NCBI RefSeq assembly: GCF_900258515.1
Contig: NZ_LT984884.1
Coordinates: 2,515,353 to 2,579,352, forward strand
Origin: Lentibacillus sp. Marseille-P4043
GTDB taxonomy: Bacteria > Bacillota > Bacilli > Bacillales > Amphibacillaceae
Direction: 5' to 3'
Length of the DNA stretch: 64,000 bases
Numbering within the stretch: the first letter of the stretch is position 1; each line of letters opens with the position of its first letter. The notes under the pieces are model-generated. The model was not told the origin of the DNA. It saw nothing but the letters and a program-made list of their open reading frames with translations, and did not search any database. The position numbers were made by a program, and so were the translations under genes. Positions 37,547-47,009 of this stretch are shown here, piece by piece.

Positions 37547-38498
37547 TTTGATCATCGGCATAGATATAGGTGGAACTACTAGTAAAATTGGTTTACTGGA
37601 TCTACAAGGGGCAATTGTGTGTAAATGGGAAATTCCGACTTCAACAGCGAATAATGGAGATTCCATTGTACAGGATATTTGGCAATCTATTAGTGATACA
37701 TTATCAACCTCTCAAATTAAAGCAGTTATTGGGATTGGAATCGGTGCACCAGGGTTTATAGATGGTGCTACTGGACTAGTATATGAAGCGGTAAATATTG
37801 GATGGAAGGATTTTCAATTGGCAGCGTATTTTTCTTCGATTGTTAATCTTCCAGTATTTGTTGAAAACGATGCCAATATTGCTGTATTAGGAGAAAACTG
37901 GAAAGGTGCAGGTAATCAATCGGAAAACTTGATTGCATTAACGCTTGGTACCGGAGTTGGTGGTGGAATCATTGCTAACGGAACCATTTTGAATGGGGTA
38001 AATGGAACGGCGGGCGAGATCGGTCATATTACAGTTAATCCAGAAGGTTACCCATGTAATTGCGGGAAGAAAGGCTGTTTGGAAACAATCGCCTCTGCAA
38101 CTGGTATTGTTCGACAAGCGATGGAACGAATTAAACAAGAACCAACTAGTCATTTGGCTTCATTTTATCAGCAATCAGGTGTGGTAACAGCTAAAGATAT
38201 TTTTGACCTAGCACATAATGGAGACCCAGATTGTAAAGCTATCGTTGAGCGGACTGGGGATGTTCTTGGCTTTGCAATTGCCAACTTGGCCACCGTTATC
38301 AATCCATCTACTCTCCTAATAGGTGGTGGGGTCTCAAAAGCTGGCGACCAATTATTATCTAGCATAAATTCCGCTTTTACTAAATATGCATTACCTAGAG
38401 TAAGCGAGGTATGTAAGCTCAAAATTGCCCAGCTTGGTAACGATGCCGGGATTATAGGGGCAGCTTTTTTGGTGAAGGAGAAATTAGGATTAAGTTGA
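37539..38498 (+). CDS. glcK: Glucokinase (ROK family)
   Basis: A 319-residue ATP-dependent glucose kinase. The phosphate motif is GIDIGGTTSK (residues 6-15), the substrate region is ENDANIA with the catalytic Asp, and the zinc-binding ROK signature is CNCGKKGCLE (near residues 170-179). ATG 37539 with GAGGGGAATACTC upstream is preferred over the long upstream frame, which overlaps yqgQ. Confidence 0.95.
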   Translation: MNDLIIGIDIGGTTSKIGLLDLQGAIVCKWEIPTSTANNGDSIVQDIWQSISDTLSTSQIKAVIGIGIGAPGFIDGATGLVYEAVNIGWKDFQLAAYFSSIVNLPVFVENDANIAVLGENWKGAGNQSENLIALTLGTGVGGGIIANGTILNGVNGTAGEIGHITVNPEGYPCNCGKKGCLETIASATGIVRQAMERIKQEPTSHLASFYQQSGVVTAKDIFDLAHNGDPDCKAIVERTGDVLGFAIANLATVINPSTLLIGGGVSKAGDQLLSSINSAFTKYALPRVSEVCKLKIAQLGNDAGIIGAAFLVKEKLGLS

Positions 38499-38685
38499 TG
38501 TTGTGTCATTCCAAGTTGTTGAAACATAGGAATGATAATTATAAATAAAAAATATCTTTATATGAAACTTTTATTCTTTTAAAACGTCATATAGTATAGG
38601 TTGAATGTAATCCATTGTGAAATAGGATTACGAGGGTATGTAATAATCGAATCAAGGAAGTGTTTTCTTGTAGGAGGAAATTAAA

Positions 38686-40584
38686 ATGAACGTGAAATGG
38701 CCCAAAATTCCGCTGTATATAATAGCGACGTTGCTGTTTGGAGTAAAGACATATATTATTTACCGCTTTATGTTCAGCATTGAATTAGACAACTCTATGC
38801 AGGAATTAATTCTGTTTGTTAATCCGTTTGTTTCAGCATTTCTAATTTTTGCACTAAGTGTCTGGTTTAAGAAACAATCAAGGCAAATGAAATTTTTGCG
38901 TTATACTGCTTTGATCGGAACTGTTATTTTATATTTCAATCTCGTATTCTATCGTTCCTTTACAGATTTTATAACTATTCCTCAATTATTTCAGGCAAGT
39001 AATATGGGGGACTTGGGATCAAGTATTTTAACACTGATTGAAGTTTATGATATCTTCTTATTTGCTGATGTAGCAATTATTTGGTATCTAAGTAGGAAAA
39101 AATCAGATAGCGTTGCTGTTAAATACCCGAGAAGTGGTAAAGCTTTTGCCTTGGCTATGTCATTCGTTTTGTTGGCGGGTAATTTTTTCTTAGCCGAAAT
39201 GGAAAGACCACAACTATTCACACGTGCTTTTGATCGCGAATACCTTGTCAAAAATATCGGGTTATTTAATTATCATGTTTATGATCTGGCCGTTCATTCC
39301 AAAGTAAAAACACAACGGGTCTTTGCCGATGGAACGGAACTTCCGGAAATTAAGGACTATGTTGATCAGTTGCGAAGTGATGAAAAGTCAGATTTATCTG
39401 GTGTTGCAAAAGACAAGAATGTGATCTTTATTTCTGCTGAATCCCTGCAGAGCTTCGTTATAAATGAAGATGTTAACGGGCAAGAGATAACTCCATTTTT
39501 AAATAGTTTGGTTGGAGATAAGGATACGTATTACTTTGAAAACTTTTACCATCAAACAATGCAAGGTAAAACATCAGATTCAGAGTTTTTAACTGCAAAT
39601 TCGCTTTACCCATTGTCTAGAGGTGCGGTTTTCTTCACGCATGGGCAAAATGAATATCATGCACTTCCAGAGTTGTTAAGTGATGAGGGATATTACACAG
39701 CATCATTTCATGCCAACAACAAAAGCTTTTGGAACCGTGATCAAATGTATGACAGTATAGGTTTCGATCATTTTTATGGTGATGAGGCATATGAAACAAC
39801 AGCTGATAATTCAATTGGTTGGGGTCTAAAAGACAAACCATTTTTCGAACAGTCAATTAAATATTTACAAACATTGGAACAACCATTTTATACAAAGTTC
39901 ATTACATTAACCAATCATTTTCCGTTTGATCTTGATGAAGAAGATAGGTCAATTGAGCCGTATGATTCAAATTCCAATACACTAAATAACTATTTTCCTA
40001 CAGTAAGATATATGGATGAATCGATTGAGCAATTCTTTGACCAGTTAAAAGATGCAGGACTCTATGAGGATTCTGTCATCATCATTATGGGGGATCACTA
40101 TGGGATTAGCGAAACCCACAATAAAGCAATGAGTCAGTATTTAGGAAAAGAAGAAATAACGCCATTTGATCACATTCAATTACAGCGCGTACCATTTTTT
40201 GTCCATATTCCTGGTGATGGAAATGGTAAAGTTATGTCAGAAGTATCTGGTCAAATTGATATTAAACCAACACTGTTACATTTACTTGGTATAACAACCG
40301 AAAATGATATTTATTTTGGCAACGATTTATTTAGTAATAATCGCAAAGGATATATCGCGCAACGAAATGGTGATTTTATTAGTGATGACTATATTTCAAC
40401 GGGAGATATTTGCTACGACCGTGCGACTGGGGAACCAGTTGATGATAATACCTCTGTTGTTGCGACAACCTCGAATAATCCATGTAAACCGATAGAAGAT
40501 AAGGTGGCAAAAGAGCTGGATTATTCAGATGATATTATTTATGGTGATCTATTCCGATTTGTTGATTTTGCAGAAAATGAATAA
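38686..40584 (+). CDS. yqgS: Lipoteichoic acid synthase family protein (YqgS-like)
   Basis: A 632-residue polytopic enzyme with five N-terminal membrane helices (about 6-170) and an extracellular sulfatase-like domain (about 230-610). The catalytic threonine is Thr296 in MQGKTSDSEF; metal and phosphate residues appear in SAESLQSF, FWNRDQMY and MGDHYGI. These enzymes polymerise glycerol phosphate from phosphatidylglycerol. The glcK-yqgS order matches B. subtilis. A potential signal-peptidase site is near residue 210. Confidence 0.92.
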   Translation: MNVKWPKIPLYIIATLLFGVKTYIIYRFMFSIELDNSMQELILFVNPFVSAFLIFALSVWFKKQSRQMKFLRYTALIGTVILYFNLVFYRSFTDFITIPQLFQASNMGDLGSSILTLIEVYDIFLFADVAIIWYLSRKKSDSVAVKYPRSGKAFALAMSFVLLAGNFFLAEMERPQLFTRAFDREYLVKNIGLFNYHVYDLAVHSKVKTQRVFADGTELPEIKDYVDQLRSDEKSDLSGVAKDKNVIFISAESLQSFVINEDVNGQEITPFLNSLVGDKDTYYFENFYHQTMQGKTSDSEFLTANSLYPLSRGAVFFTHGQNEYHALPELLSDEGYYTASFHANNKSFWNRDQMYDSIGFDHFYGDEAYETTADNSIGWGLKDKPFFEQSIKYLQTLEQPFYTKFITLTNHFPFDLDEEDRSIEPYDSNSNTLNNYFPTVRYMDESIEQFFDQLKDAGLYEDSVIIIMGDHYGISETHNKAMSQYLGKEEITPFDHIQLQRVPFFVHIPGDGNGKVMSEVSGQIDIKPTLLHLLGITTENDIYFGNDLFSNNRKGYIAQRNGDFISDDYISTGDICYDRATGEPVDDNTSVVATTSNNPCKPIEDKVAKELDYSDDIIYGDLFRFVDFAENE

Positions 40585-40597
40585 TGCCTTTAAGGAA

Positions 40598-40633
40598 AAG
40601 AGGTAAGGGGTCTTGACCAATTACCTCTTTTTT
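40598..40633 (+). terminator. Terminator of yqgS
   Basis: AAGAGGTAA (40598-40606) pairs perfectly with TTACCTCTT (40621-40629), followed by a T-run. Confidence 0.85.
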
Positions 40634-40642
40634 CTAACTAAA

Positions 40643-40668
40643 AAAGCTAACTTTTAAAAGTTAGCTTT
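40643..40668 (-). terminator. Terminator of the DUF2759 gene
   Basis: A perfect palindrome (AAAGCTAACTTTT/AAAAGTTAGCTTT) directly downstream of the minus-strand stop at 40690, followed by T's on that strand. Confidence 0.8.
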
Positions 40669-40689
40669 ACTTAAGATATTGTAATGTTG

Positions 40690-40860
40690 TCAACCAGTAA
40701 TTTCTTCAATAATAGTCGCAATGGAGAAAAAGCCAAATGCTACTGCAGCAACTGCAGAAAATGCTAGAGCGAAAAGGTTTTTGTATTTTAGCTGACGAAT
40801 TACAGAAATGACAGCTAATATTGCTACGATTAATAATAGACTTGCCAATACAATTCTCAT
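40690..40860 (-). CDS. yqgW: DUF2759 family small membrane protein (YqgW-like)
   Basis: A 56-residue protein with two membrane helices (about 3-20 and 30-51) separated by RQLKYKN. The ATG at 40860 has AAGGAGG at 9 bases upstream on the minus strand. Function unknown; the family occurs next to yqgX in Bacilli, as here. Confidence 0.8.
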   Translation of the reverse strand: MRIVLASLLLIVAILAVISVIRQLKYKNLFALAFSAVAAVAFGFFSIATIIEEITG

Positions 40861-41043
40861 TGTTACATTTCCTCCTTACAAAATTCCACGTTATTAAATT
40901 TGATATGGGAATTACGTTTATATTATTATGTAACTAAACAGTTCTACTTATTTATTTTATAGCAAATTATTGTTTTTGTCGAGGTTTATGGGTAGTATTT
41001 TAAGAACAATTTTCAACATTAATCATTGGAGGGGAAATCTGAT

Positions 41044-41670
41044 ATGAAGATTGAGGGAATGTCTTTAGGTCCGTTGGGTACAAATTGTTATATTGTGTAT
41101 AATGAGCAACATGCAATTATTGTTGATCCAGGTAGCGATGCAGAGAAGGTCGTCTCATTTATTGAACAAGAAAAGGTCGCCCCTAAGGCAATCGTCTTAA
41201 CACACGCCCATTTTGATCATATTGGGGCTGTTGAAGCATTACGTTCCCATTATGGAATTGACGTTTATCTTCATCAAGAAGAGAAGGATTGGCTAGAGGA
41301 TCCGAAATTGAATGGCTCATCGTTATTCATTGGGGAAGAAATAAAAACAAGAAAAGCAGAGAAATCGCTGACGCCTGGTAAGTTGCAAATTGCTACATTT
41401 ACGTTCAATATTTTACATACACCTGGTCATTCGCCTGGAAGTGTCAGTATTGTGTGTCAGGATAAATCCATTGTTTTTGGTGGAGATGCACTGTTTCAAC
41501 AAGGAATTGGTCGAACTGATTTACCTGGAGGCAATATGGAACAATTGATTAATAGTATACGGGAAAAACTTTATCATTTAGATGATTCCTATGTTGTTTA
41601 TCCAGGCCATGGTCCCGCTACAACAATTGGTGAAGAAAAAAGAAACAATCCATTTGTTCGTATGGAATAG
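41044..41670 (+). CDS. yqgX: MBL-fold metallo-hydrolase (YqgX, glyoxalase II family)
   Basis: A 208-residue metallo-beta-lactamase-fold hydrolase. The zinc motif THAHFDHIGA (about residues 54-63) and HTPGHSPGS, GGDALF and PGHGP complete the binuclear site. YqgX of B. subtilis is linked to bacillithiol-dependent methylglyoxal detoxification (GloB-like). ATG 41044 after GGAGGGG is chosen. Confidence 0.88.
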   Translation: MKIEGMSLGPLGTNCYIVYNEQHAIIVDPGSDAEKVVSFIEQEKVAPKAIVLTHAHFDHIGAVEALRSHYGIDVYLHQEEKDWLEDPKLNGSSLFIGEEIKTRKAEKSLTPGKLQIATFTFNILHTPGHSPGSVSIVCQDKSIVFGGDALFQQGIGRTDLPGGNMEQLINSIREKLYHLDDSYVVYPGHGPATTIGEEKRNNPFVRME

Positions 41671-41730
41671 ACGTTAGAAAAGTACTGGAGTTGGATATGT
41701 CTGTTGCTATAAAAGGTAATTCTCATATAA

Positions 41731-41760
41731 AAAACCCTTCTTTTTAAAAAGAAGGGTTTT
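41731..41760 (+). terminator. Terminator of yqgX
   Basis: AAAACCCTTCTTTTT and AAAAAGAAGGGTTTT form a perfect palindrome. Confidence 0.9.
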
Positions 41761-41801
41761 AGGGGGGATGTGCTCTGCTCTTTTGTTGGTTAGGGATAAA
41801 A

Positions 41802-41837
41802 GTTAAGCTACTATTATAACTATAAAGGTAGCTTAAC
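41802..41837. other. Perfect 10-bp hairpin without adjacent gene
   Basis: GTTAAGCTAC (41802-41811) pairs perfectly with GTAGCTTAAC (41828-41837). It lies between two strong terminators, with a 12-codon open stretch upstream beginning at ATG 41768 directly against a GGGGGG run. No gene is supported. Confidence 0.4.
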
Positions 41838-41866
41838 AACATGTCAATAGTGTTAACGAAAAAAAT

Positions 41867-41908
41867 AAAAAAACCCTGCATAAAATCATATGTAAGCAGG
41901 GTTTTTTT
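41867..41908. terminator. Bidirectional terminator
   Basis: AAAAAAACCCTGC (41867-41879) pairs with GCAGGGTTTTTTT (41896-41908). It serves the minus-strand yqgY gene, whose stop is at 41945. Confidence 0.85.
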
Positions 41909-41944
41909 GTTCATCAGTCATATAGGAGTGTTACGTTTGCAGTT

Positions 41945-42184
41945 TTATTCGAATCCTGGTACAAGTATGAAATTCGAATACCAAGTGAATCCAACCATAA
42001 ATACTGTACAATAAGCTCCGAATAAGTACATATACATGCGTTCAGATAATTTTAAGTAACCTACTGTTAGGAAAAAAGCAGTTTGAACTAGAAATAATAG
42101 TGCTGTTTTTTGCATATCACCTATATAAAACATTACTGTAAAGATTCCTGTCCAAAAAGCAAGGACGCGAAACATCCGATCCAT
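41945..42184 (-). CDS. yqgY: DUF2626 family membrane protein (YqgY-like)
   Basis: A 79-residue membrane protein with three predicted helices (about 5-22, 27-43, 50-68). DRMFRVLAFWTGIF and LSERMYMYLFGAYC are characteristic of DUF2626. AAAGGAGGGGG precedes the ATG. Function unknown; conserved next to yqgX. Confidence 0.85.
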   Translation of the reverse strand: MDRMFRVLAFWTGIFTVMFYIGDMQKTALLFLVQTAFFLTVGYLKLSERMYMYLFGAYCTVFMVGFTWYSNFILVPGFE

Positions 42185-42259
42185 GTTTTCCCCCTCCTTT
42201 AAAAGTATGCTTATCATTGTCATTATAAACTAGGTTCTGCATAATGTAAATAAATCATA

Positions 42260-42955
42260 CTAAACAATTGAAAGTTTTGCTACATACGTACAGTTTTCAC
42301 AGCCTTGAAACATGTTTTCTGTTTCGATTAAGTCGATATCTGTGAAGAGTGCTTCAAACATTCCCTTTAAAAATGAGTTGTGCATCGTACATACCATTGT
42401 GTGGTTTTTGGTTGCTACTTCTTTAAATGGGCAATTATTAATACGAAATGAAATGCTATGATCTTTCGCATTATACGTAAAATCAGGATACATCCCTAAC
42501 ATTGTCCCAGCATCTCTTAGAATGTCTAATTTTTGTTCCATTGTCAAGTTTTCAGTTAATTGTATCTGATAATGATCCATAACCTTTTCTCCATACTTTT
42601 TGCCTGTGTGATATAATGCCTTTTTCCCGGGCTCACCTAACTCGACAAAAGATTCGATTGCAATGGATGAAAGTAATTTATAGTCGCGATGCGGGAAGTT
42701 TAGCTCGATCACTTCATCAGAAAGCCGGTACCTGCGACTCGGCCTTCCACCTTTACCGGTTTTTTTGGAAAATGAATAGACTAACTTTACGTCTTCCAGT
42801 TTCGACAAATGCAATCGTGCCACATTTGGATGTATTTCGAACATATGTGCAATATCTGTGACGCTCACTTCATGATGATGTTTGACAATGTACTGATAAA
42901 TACTAAACCTGGTTGGATCACTTAAAACATTGGTTATTTTTAATGTTTTTTCCAT
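42260..42955 (-). CDS. ArsR-like transcriptional regulator with C-terminal cysteines
   Basis: A 231-residue regulator. An N-terminal winged helix (residues 5-78: VLSDPTRFSIYQYI, VTDIAHMFEIHPNVARLHLSKLE) is followed by a ligand domain carrying four cysteines, Cys175, Cys189, Cys219 and Cys222 (NCPFKEVA, MVCTMHNSF, GCENCTYV). The arrangement recalls SufR-type Fe-S regulators and V4R-fold sensors, although the spacing differs from cyanobacterial SufR. It stands alone with its own promoter region. Ligand and targets unknown. Confidence 0.8.
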   Translation of the reverse strand: MEKTLKITNVLSDPTRFSIYQYIVKHHHEVSVTDIAHMFEIHPNVARLHLSKLEDVKLVYSFSKKTGKGGRPSRRYRLSDEVIELNFPHRDYKLLSSIAIESFVELGEPGKKALYHTGKKYGEKVMDHYQIQLTENLTMEQKLDILRDAGTMLGMYPDFTYNAKDHSISFRINNCPFKEVATKNHTMVCTMHNSFLKGMFEALFTDIDLIETENMFQGCENCTYVAKLSIV

Positions 42956-43083
42956 CGTAAATCACCCCACTAACATGAATATCTTTATTATAATCGATAT
43001 CGTTTAGAAAGTGGGGGATAGGTTAGATTTGTTGAAAATTATCCATAAATGTATTGATTTTAGTTTGTCTCGTAACGTAAAAC

Positions 43084-43488
43084 TTATTCTGTGAGCGATT
43101 CAATGTCTGTTTTATTACTATTGGGAAGTAGCAGGGTACTAACATTAGAGTATGATTTTCCTTCCGTGGAAATTTGGAATAACAATTGGTATTCCATTTC
43201 ATTGATTCGTGTATAGGTGATCTTTACAATGCCAGGGGGAAAGGTATATGTTTTCTTCCCTGTTTCTTTTGCGGTTTCTAATGAGAATTCGTCTACAAAT
43301 TTTGCTCTTCCCATCTGTAATAATGTTTCAATTTCTAATTGTTCAATGTGGTTATTTGCTATATGAATATCGTTTTTGTACATGTTCACTTTGGTTGTTA
43401 GCACAAGTAAAACGATTGCTACGATGAATAAGACATAAGGCAGAATAAATCCGCCTTGTCTATTGATAAATGATAATTTGTTTTTCAT
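43084..43488 (-). CDS. comGG: Competence pseudopilus protein ComGG
   Basis: A 134-residue minor pseudopilin-like protein, last of the comG operon. One N-terminal hydrophobic segment (about 13-31) lacks a canonical Gly-Phe prepilin cleavage signal, as is usual for ComGG. ATG 43488 with AAGGTGAGACGT is chosen within comGF; the longer open frame starts at 43593. The assignment rests mainly on operon position. Confidence 0.8.
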   Translation of the reverse strand: MKNKLSFINRQGGFILPYVLFIVAIVLLVLTTKVNMYKNDIHIANNHIEQLEIETLLQMGRAKFVDEFSLETAKETGKKTYTFPPGIVKITYTRINEMEYQLLFQISTEGKSYSNVSTLLLPNSNKTDIESLTE

Positions 43489-43876
43489 ACGTCTCACCTT
43501 GGATAGATGTGATTTTTGCGTGTATACCATATGGAAGTGATGTGAATGATACTTCTTCAACATCACGCAAATAAATTTCGTGACCCTGCCCATTAACTTG
43601 GCGACGAATTAACGTCTCATATTGTTCGATTGTTACTGTTTCTTCATCGTTTATTATCAACTTAATAGCTGTTGGAGTTACTGCATAATCGGTTGCTTTT
43701 ATCACATCATCACGTAGGAAATACAAAAATTGCTGTATTGATTCCTCCTGATAATTTGTTGAATAGGCAGCTGATTTTATTAGATAGGAAATAAAAGGCA
43801 GGGTCATAAACAGAATGGTAACGGTTAGTAGTAAAGTTAAAAAGGTGAATCCACGTTCAGTCCGAGCGATACCCAT
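43460..43876 (-). CDS. comGF: Competence protein ComGF
   Basis: A 138-residue minor pseudopilin component with an N-terminal hydrophobic segment after ARTERGFTFLTLLLT. The most likely start is ATG 43876, preceded by AAAAGG; in-frame ATGs at 43924 and 43909 are alternatives. It overlaps both comGE and comGG, indicating tight translational coupling. Confidence 0.83.
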   Translation of the reverse strand: MGIARTERGFTFLTLLLTVTILFMTLPFISYLIKSAAYSTNYQEESIQQFLYFLRDDVIKATDYAVTPTAIKLIINDEETVTIEQYETLIRRQVNGQGHEIYLRDVEEVSFTSLPYGIHAKITSIQGETYEKQIIIYQ

Positions 43877-44198
43877 ATAGACAGACCTTTTCTTTTCGTT
43901 TTTTAACATTCTGCCATTTGACACATCCTTTGATTAATTCTTTTTCAACACTAAACTGATAGGTTACGGTGTTCGATTCCAGTGTTTTTGAATAGGAAGC
44001 AGGTATTTTTTTATTGTCTTTCCATAAATAAAGTTGCAATTCATCGTGTAAATGATTCGTAACTTTCCGCCGTTCACTTAAAACCGCTTCTTCATTGTTT
44101 AATAAAGATGTTAACGGAATAATCGTTGTTGTGATTATCAACACGATGCTAAAAGCGACCAACACTTCAATAAGTGAAAATCCATTATCATTCCGCAA
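43857..44198 (-). CDS. comGE: Competence minor pseudopilin ComGE
   Basis: A 113-residue minor pilin with a type IV prepilin signal (DNGFSLIEVLVAF), cleaved by ComC before Phe, and one membrane helix that becomes the pilus core. It overlaps comGD by 11 bases. Confidence 0.86.
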   Translation of the reverse strand: MRNDNGFSLIEVLVAFSIVLIITTTIIPLTSLLNNEEAVLSERRKVTNHLHDELQLYLWKDNKKIPASYSKTLESNTVTYQFSVEKELIKGCVKWQNVKKRKEKVCLYGYRSD

Positions 44199-44616
44199 TA
44201 TAATAACGCCCCTTACCCAATGGGAAAATAATTTTATATTCCTGTTTCTTTGTAATGATTTCTAACGTGCCGGGGGTTCGTATCGTTCCAAGCTTATTAA
44301 AGGAAATCGGCTTCTGTAATGTTCGCTTATCAATTTTCCATTCTTTTGGGATGGTTCGTTCAATTACTTTTTCATTTGTACGACTATAAATGGTGTAACG
44401 ATTATTCTCTGCGTCAATACTTAATCGGAAATTATCATCTGATGCAAAAGACATATTTTGCATATATAATAAATCTGATTCAAACGTACGGAAAAATTGT
44501 TCTGCTTCCTGTTTATCAAGCAATGAAAATTGGATTGGCAAACTAAGTAGAATTAGCAGGGACCAAATGCCGAGGATGAAGATAACTTCGAGTAATGTGA
44601 ATCCATTCGTTTTCAT
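44188..44616 (-). CDS. comGD: Competence minor pseudopilin ComGD
   Basis: A 142-residue minor pilin with prepilin signal TNGFTLLEVIFIL, cleaved between Gly and Phe. A globular C-terminal part follows the helix. Part of the DNA-uptake pseudopilus. Confidence 0.88.
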   Translation of the reverse strand: MKTNGFTLLEVIFILGIWSLLILLSLPIQFSLLDKQEAEQFFRTFESDLLYMQNMSFASDDNFRLSIDAENNRYTIYSRTNEKVIERTIPKEWKIDKRTLQKPISFNKLGTIRTPGTLEIITKKQEYKIIFPLGKGRYYIAE

Positions 44617-44625
44617 GTTTTACCC

Positions 44626-44934
44626 TTACTCAGGAGCAGTTACTTTCCCAGTTGAACTATTATAATTAAGTTGTTTGTTATTTGGACAAGTTATTTGTTC
44701 CTTGGTTATATATTCATCGACCATGTTCTGTAAATTGGTAGGATATTTGTTTTTTTCCAGATAATGTGCGTCAACCTGGGCTTGAACAACAGATACCAGT
44801 GCCTCGCATCCCTTGGAATTGACTTCTTGTCCCTTTTTTCCTAGATTTGGAACGATTAGGATGATTAATACAGAAATTATCATTAAGACAATCAACATTT
44901 CGATTAGTGTAAATCCTTTTTGGTTTTTGAACAT
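44626..44934 (-). CDS. comGC: Major competence pseudopilin ComGC
   Basis: The 102-residue major pilin of the transformation pilus. Prepilin signal NQKGFTLIEMLIVL with cleavage Gly/Phe and the conserved Glu at +5. Two cysteines (Cys43 and Cys83) fit the intramolecular disulphide known in ComGC. Confidence 0.94.
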   Translation of the reverse strand: MFKNQKGFTLIEMLIVLMIISVLIILIVPNLGKKGQEVNSKGCEALVSVVQAQVDAHYLEKNKYPTNLQNMVDEYITKEQITCPNNKQLNYNSSTGKVTAPE

Positions 44935-44951
44935 GATTTATATTCGCTCCT

Positions 44952-46007
44952 TTAGATTGTTTTGATTAATTGAAACATTGGCCACATCAATGTAATGTAG
45001 ATAAACACGATAAATCCCGCCAATATGATAAAAAATACAGGTTGAATATAAGTGATTGTTTTTAAAATCTTACGGTGTAATTCCTCTGTTAGCAATTCAG
45101 CATAAATGGATAAATCTTTTTCCAGTGCTGCAGCATCTGCATTTTTTTGAAAAATAATTGGTATTTGTTTATCAAGTAATTTTAGTTGGGATAAAAGGCT
45201 TGTAATGTGTTTACCTTGGTTCAATTCTTGAATCATGAGTGTAGAATAGTAAGCTAGAATCGGTAACTTCGTCTGTTGTGCCATCGTGTTTAAAATTTCT
45301 TTGATGGGAATCCCGGTTTTTAATAGGGATCCAAAGTGGGTTGCAAATAAAAATGTTGTTTGTATTTGCTTGTATTTGCGATAAACAGGCAAGCTGCTAT
45401 AAAGCTTGATTTGTTTTTCAATCCGAATTTTTCGCTTGTTTATTTGCCAAAGCAGGTAGCAAATGACCACAAAAATGATTACTAGATAAGCGAAGTTGCT
45501 TAAAAAGTCAATGATCATGATGGATATGAATAACATGGATGATGTTTCTGTACTTGATTGGAACAGATCCAAAAAAGAAGGAAGAACGGATTGTTTGATG
45601 AAATAGAGTAGAACTGAAAATATCAAGAGCAATATAGCGGGGTATCGTGCAACTTGTTGGAATTTCTTGTGGTAGTGCAGACGCTGTTCGTACATATTAA
45701 GACATTTTCGAATACTTGCTTCGATATCACCATTTGCCCGAACAAAGTAGAGGTACGATGTTATGATCGTATTAAATTTTGCCTTCTCAAAAGCTTGATC
45801 GAGTGTACTACCATTTTTTAATGCAAATATTATGATGGATGCTGGTTCTTTCATTGTTTTGTTCCATTTTATAACCTCGAGTGATTCAATTAAGGTGTAT
45901 CCATTTTGCAATAACCTTGATAAGCGATTCAGGAACAGAAGTTGAGTTTCTTTGTTTAAATTTTTTTGTCTAATTTGTGTGAAAAACTTTTTCAGATACA
46001 AAGCCAT
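44952..46007 (-). CDS. comGB: Competence pilus inner-membrane platform ComGB
   Basis: A 351-residue GspF/PilC-type membrane protein with about three membrane helices and two repeated GspF domains (about 20-140 and 215-335). It anchors the pseudopilus and couples to ComGA. The start at ATG 46007 is spaced correctly from AAGAAGG, and it overlaps comGA by 38 bases. Confidence 0.9.
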   Translation of the reverse strand: MALYLKKFFTQIRQKNLNKETQLLFLNRLSRLLQNGYTLIESLEVIKWNKTMKEPASIIIFALKNGSTLDQAFEKAKFNTIITSYLYFVRANGDIEASIRKCLNMYEQRLHYHKKFQQVARYPAILLLIFSVLLYFIKQSVLPSFLDLFQSSTETSSMLFISIMIIDFLSNFAYLVIIFVVICYLLWQINKRKIRIEKQIKLYSSLPVYRKYKQIQTTFLFATHFGSLLKTGIPIKEILNTMAQQTKLPILAYYSTLMIQELNQGKHITSLLSQLKLLDKQIPIIFQKNADAAALEKDLSIYAELLTEELHRKILKTITYIQPVFFIILAGFIVFIYITLMWPMFQLIKTI

Positions 46008-46980
46008 ATGCATATGCCTTCTTTCTTAAGTGATCAAACGATTGAAATTCCTTCATTTGTTCAACATTAACTCCCTTTAATGCGTTTTCCAACAGGTTGC
46101 CATCTAAAAGTTCCAACACGGCAGCACGTCTTGTGATCGCCTGATTGAATTCAAGCGGTAACAGTTCGAGCGCTGCAACAGAAATTAAAGATTGCTGTAA
46201 ATCGGGTATAGTCATGCCTAATTCCAACAGCCTATGAATGGTTCCTATCGCATTTTTTGCATGTAAGGTGCTTAATACGAGGTGACCGGTCAATGATGCA
46301 TCAAATGCAAATTTGGCTGTTTGTTCATCGCGTATTTCGCCAACCATAATAATGTCGGGATCATGTCGGAGTGCAGCCTTTAATCCAGCTTGGTAAGTGA
46401 TGCCAGCCTTTTCGTTAACCTGAACTTGTAAAATATTCGTAATGTCTTTTTCGATTGGATCTTCTAATGTGATGGTTTGATAGGAATTTTCTTTTAAGAT
46501 GCTTTGTAGCAGGGAATACAATGTGGTTGTTTTTCCACTCCCGGTTGGCCCTGTGAACAGAATAATTCCCGAACGGTGCGATATCCATTTTTTTAATCTG
46601 TTTAACTGGTTTGGGAATAAAAAAAGTTGATCGAGTGTGAAATGTTCTTCTTGTGGGAGTATACGAATTGCTAAACTTTCCATATGACTGACAGGGAGAG
46701 TTGATAATCGAAGTGAATAATGTTGTGTTGTTGTTTCAAAGTTTATAGTTCCGTTTTGGGGCTTTCGGATTTCCCCGATATCCATTCCCGATGTGAACTT
46801 AAAATAAGTCAATAACACTTGGTATTGTGAAGCTAATACCGATTGCTTGAAAATTCGCTTCCCATGGACACGGAAATAAATGTCTGTTTGATCCGGAAAA
46901 GGATAGAAATGAATATCAGATGCTTGCATTTCAATCGCGGATCTTAGGAGTTTGGTTGAAAGTGTTGTAGCGGAGCTCAA
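45970..46980 (-). CDS. comGA: Competence traffic ATPase ComGA
   Basis: A 336-residue secretion ATPase powering the DNA-uptake pilus and also linked to growth arrest in competent cells. Walker A is GPTGSGKTTTLYSLL (about residues 144-158), Walker B/Asp box is PDIIMVGEIRDEQTA, and the His box is LVLSTLHAKNA. The start is a TTG at 46980 with GGAGG upstream. First gene of the seven-gene comG operon. Confidence 0.93.
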   Translation of the reverse strand: MSSATTLSTKLLRSAIEMQASDIHFYPFPDQTDIYFRVHGKRIFKQSVLASQYQVLLTYFKFTSGMDIGEIRKPQNGTINFETTTQHYSLRLSTLPVSHMESLAIRILPQEEHFTLDQLFLFPNQLNRLKKWISHRSGIILFTGPTGSGKTTTLYSLLQSILKENSYQTITLEDPIEKDITNILQVQVNEKAGITYQAGLKAALRHDPDIIMVGEIRDEQTAKFAFDASLTGHLVLSTLHAKNAIGTIHRLLELGMTIPDLQQSLISVAALELLPLEFNQAITRRAAVLELLDGNLLENALKGVNVEQMKEFQSFDHLRKKAYAYGFVSEKVFHTN

Positions 46981-47009
46981 TGACCTATCGCCTCCATATT
47001 TTTATTTGT

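Noticed and set aside
41768..41806. 12-codon ORF after the yqgX terminator
   Set aside because: The start codon abuts the G-run with no spacing and the peptide has no support.
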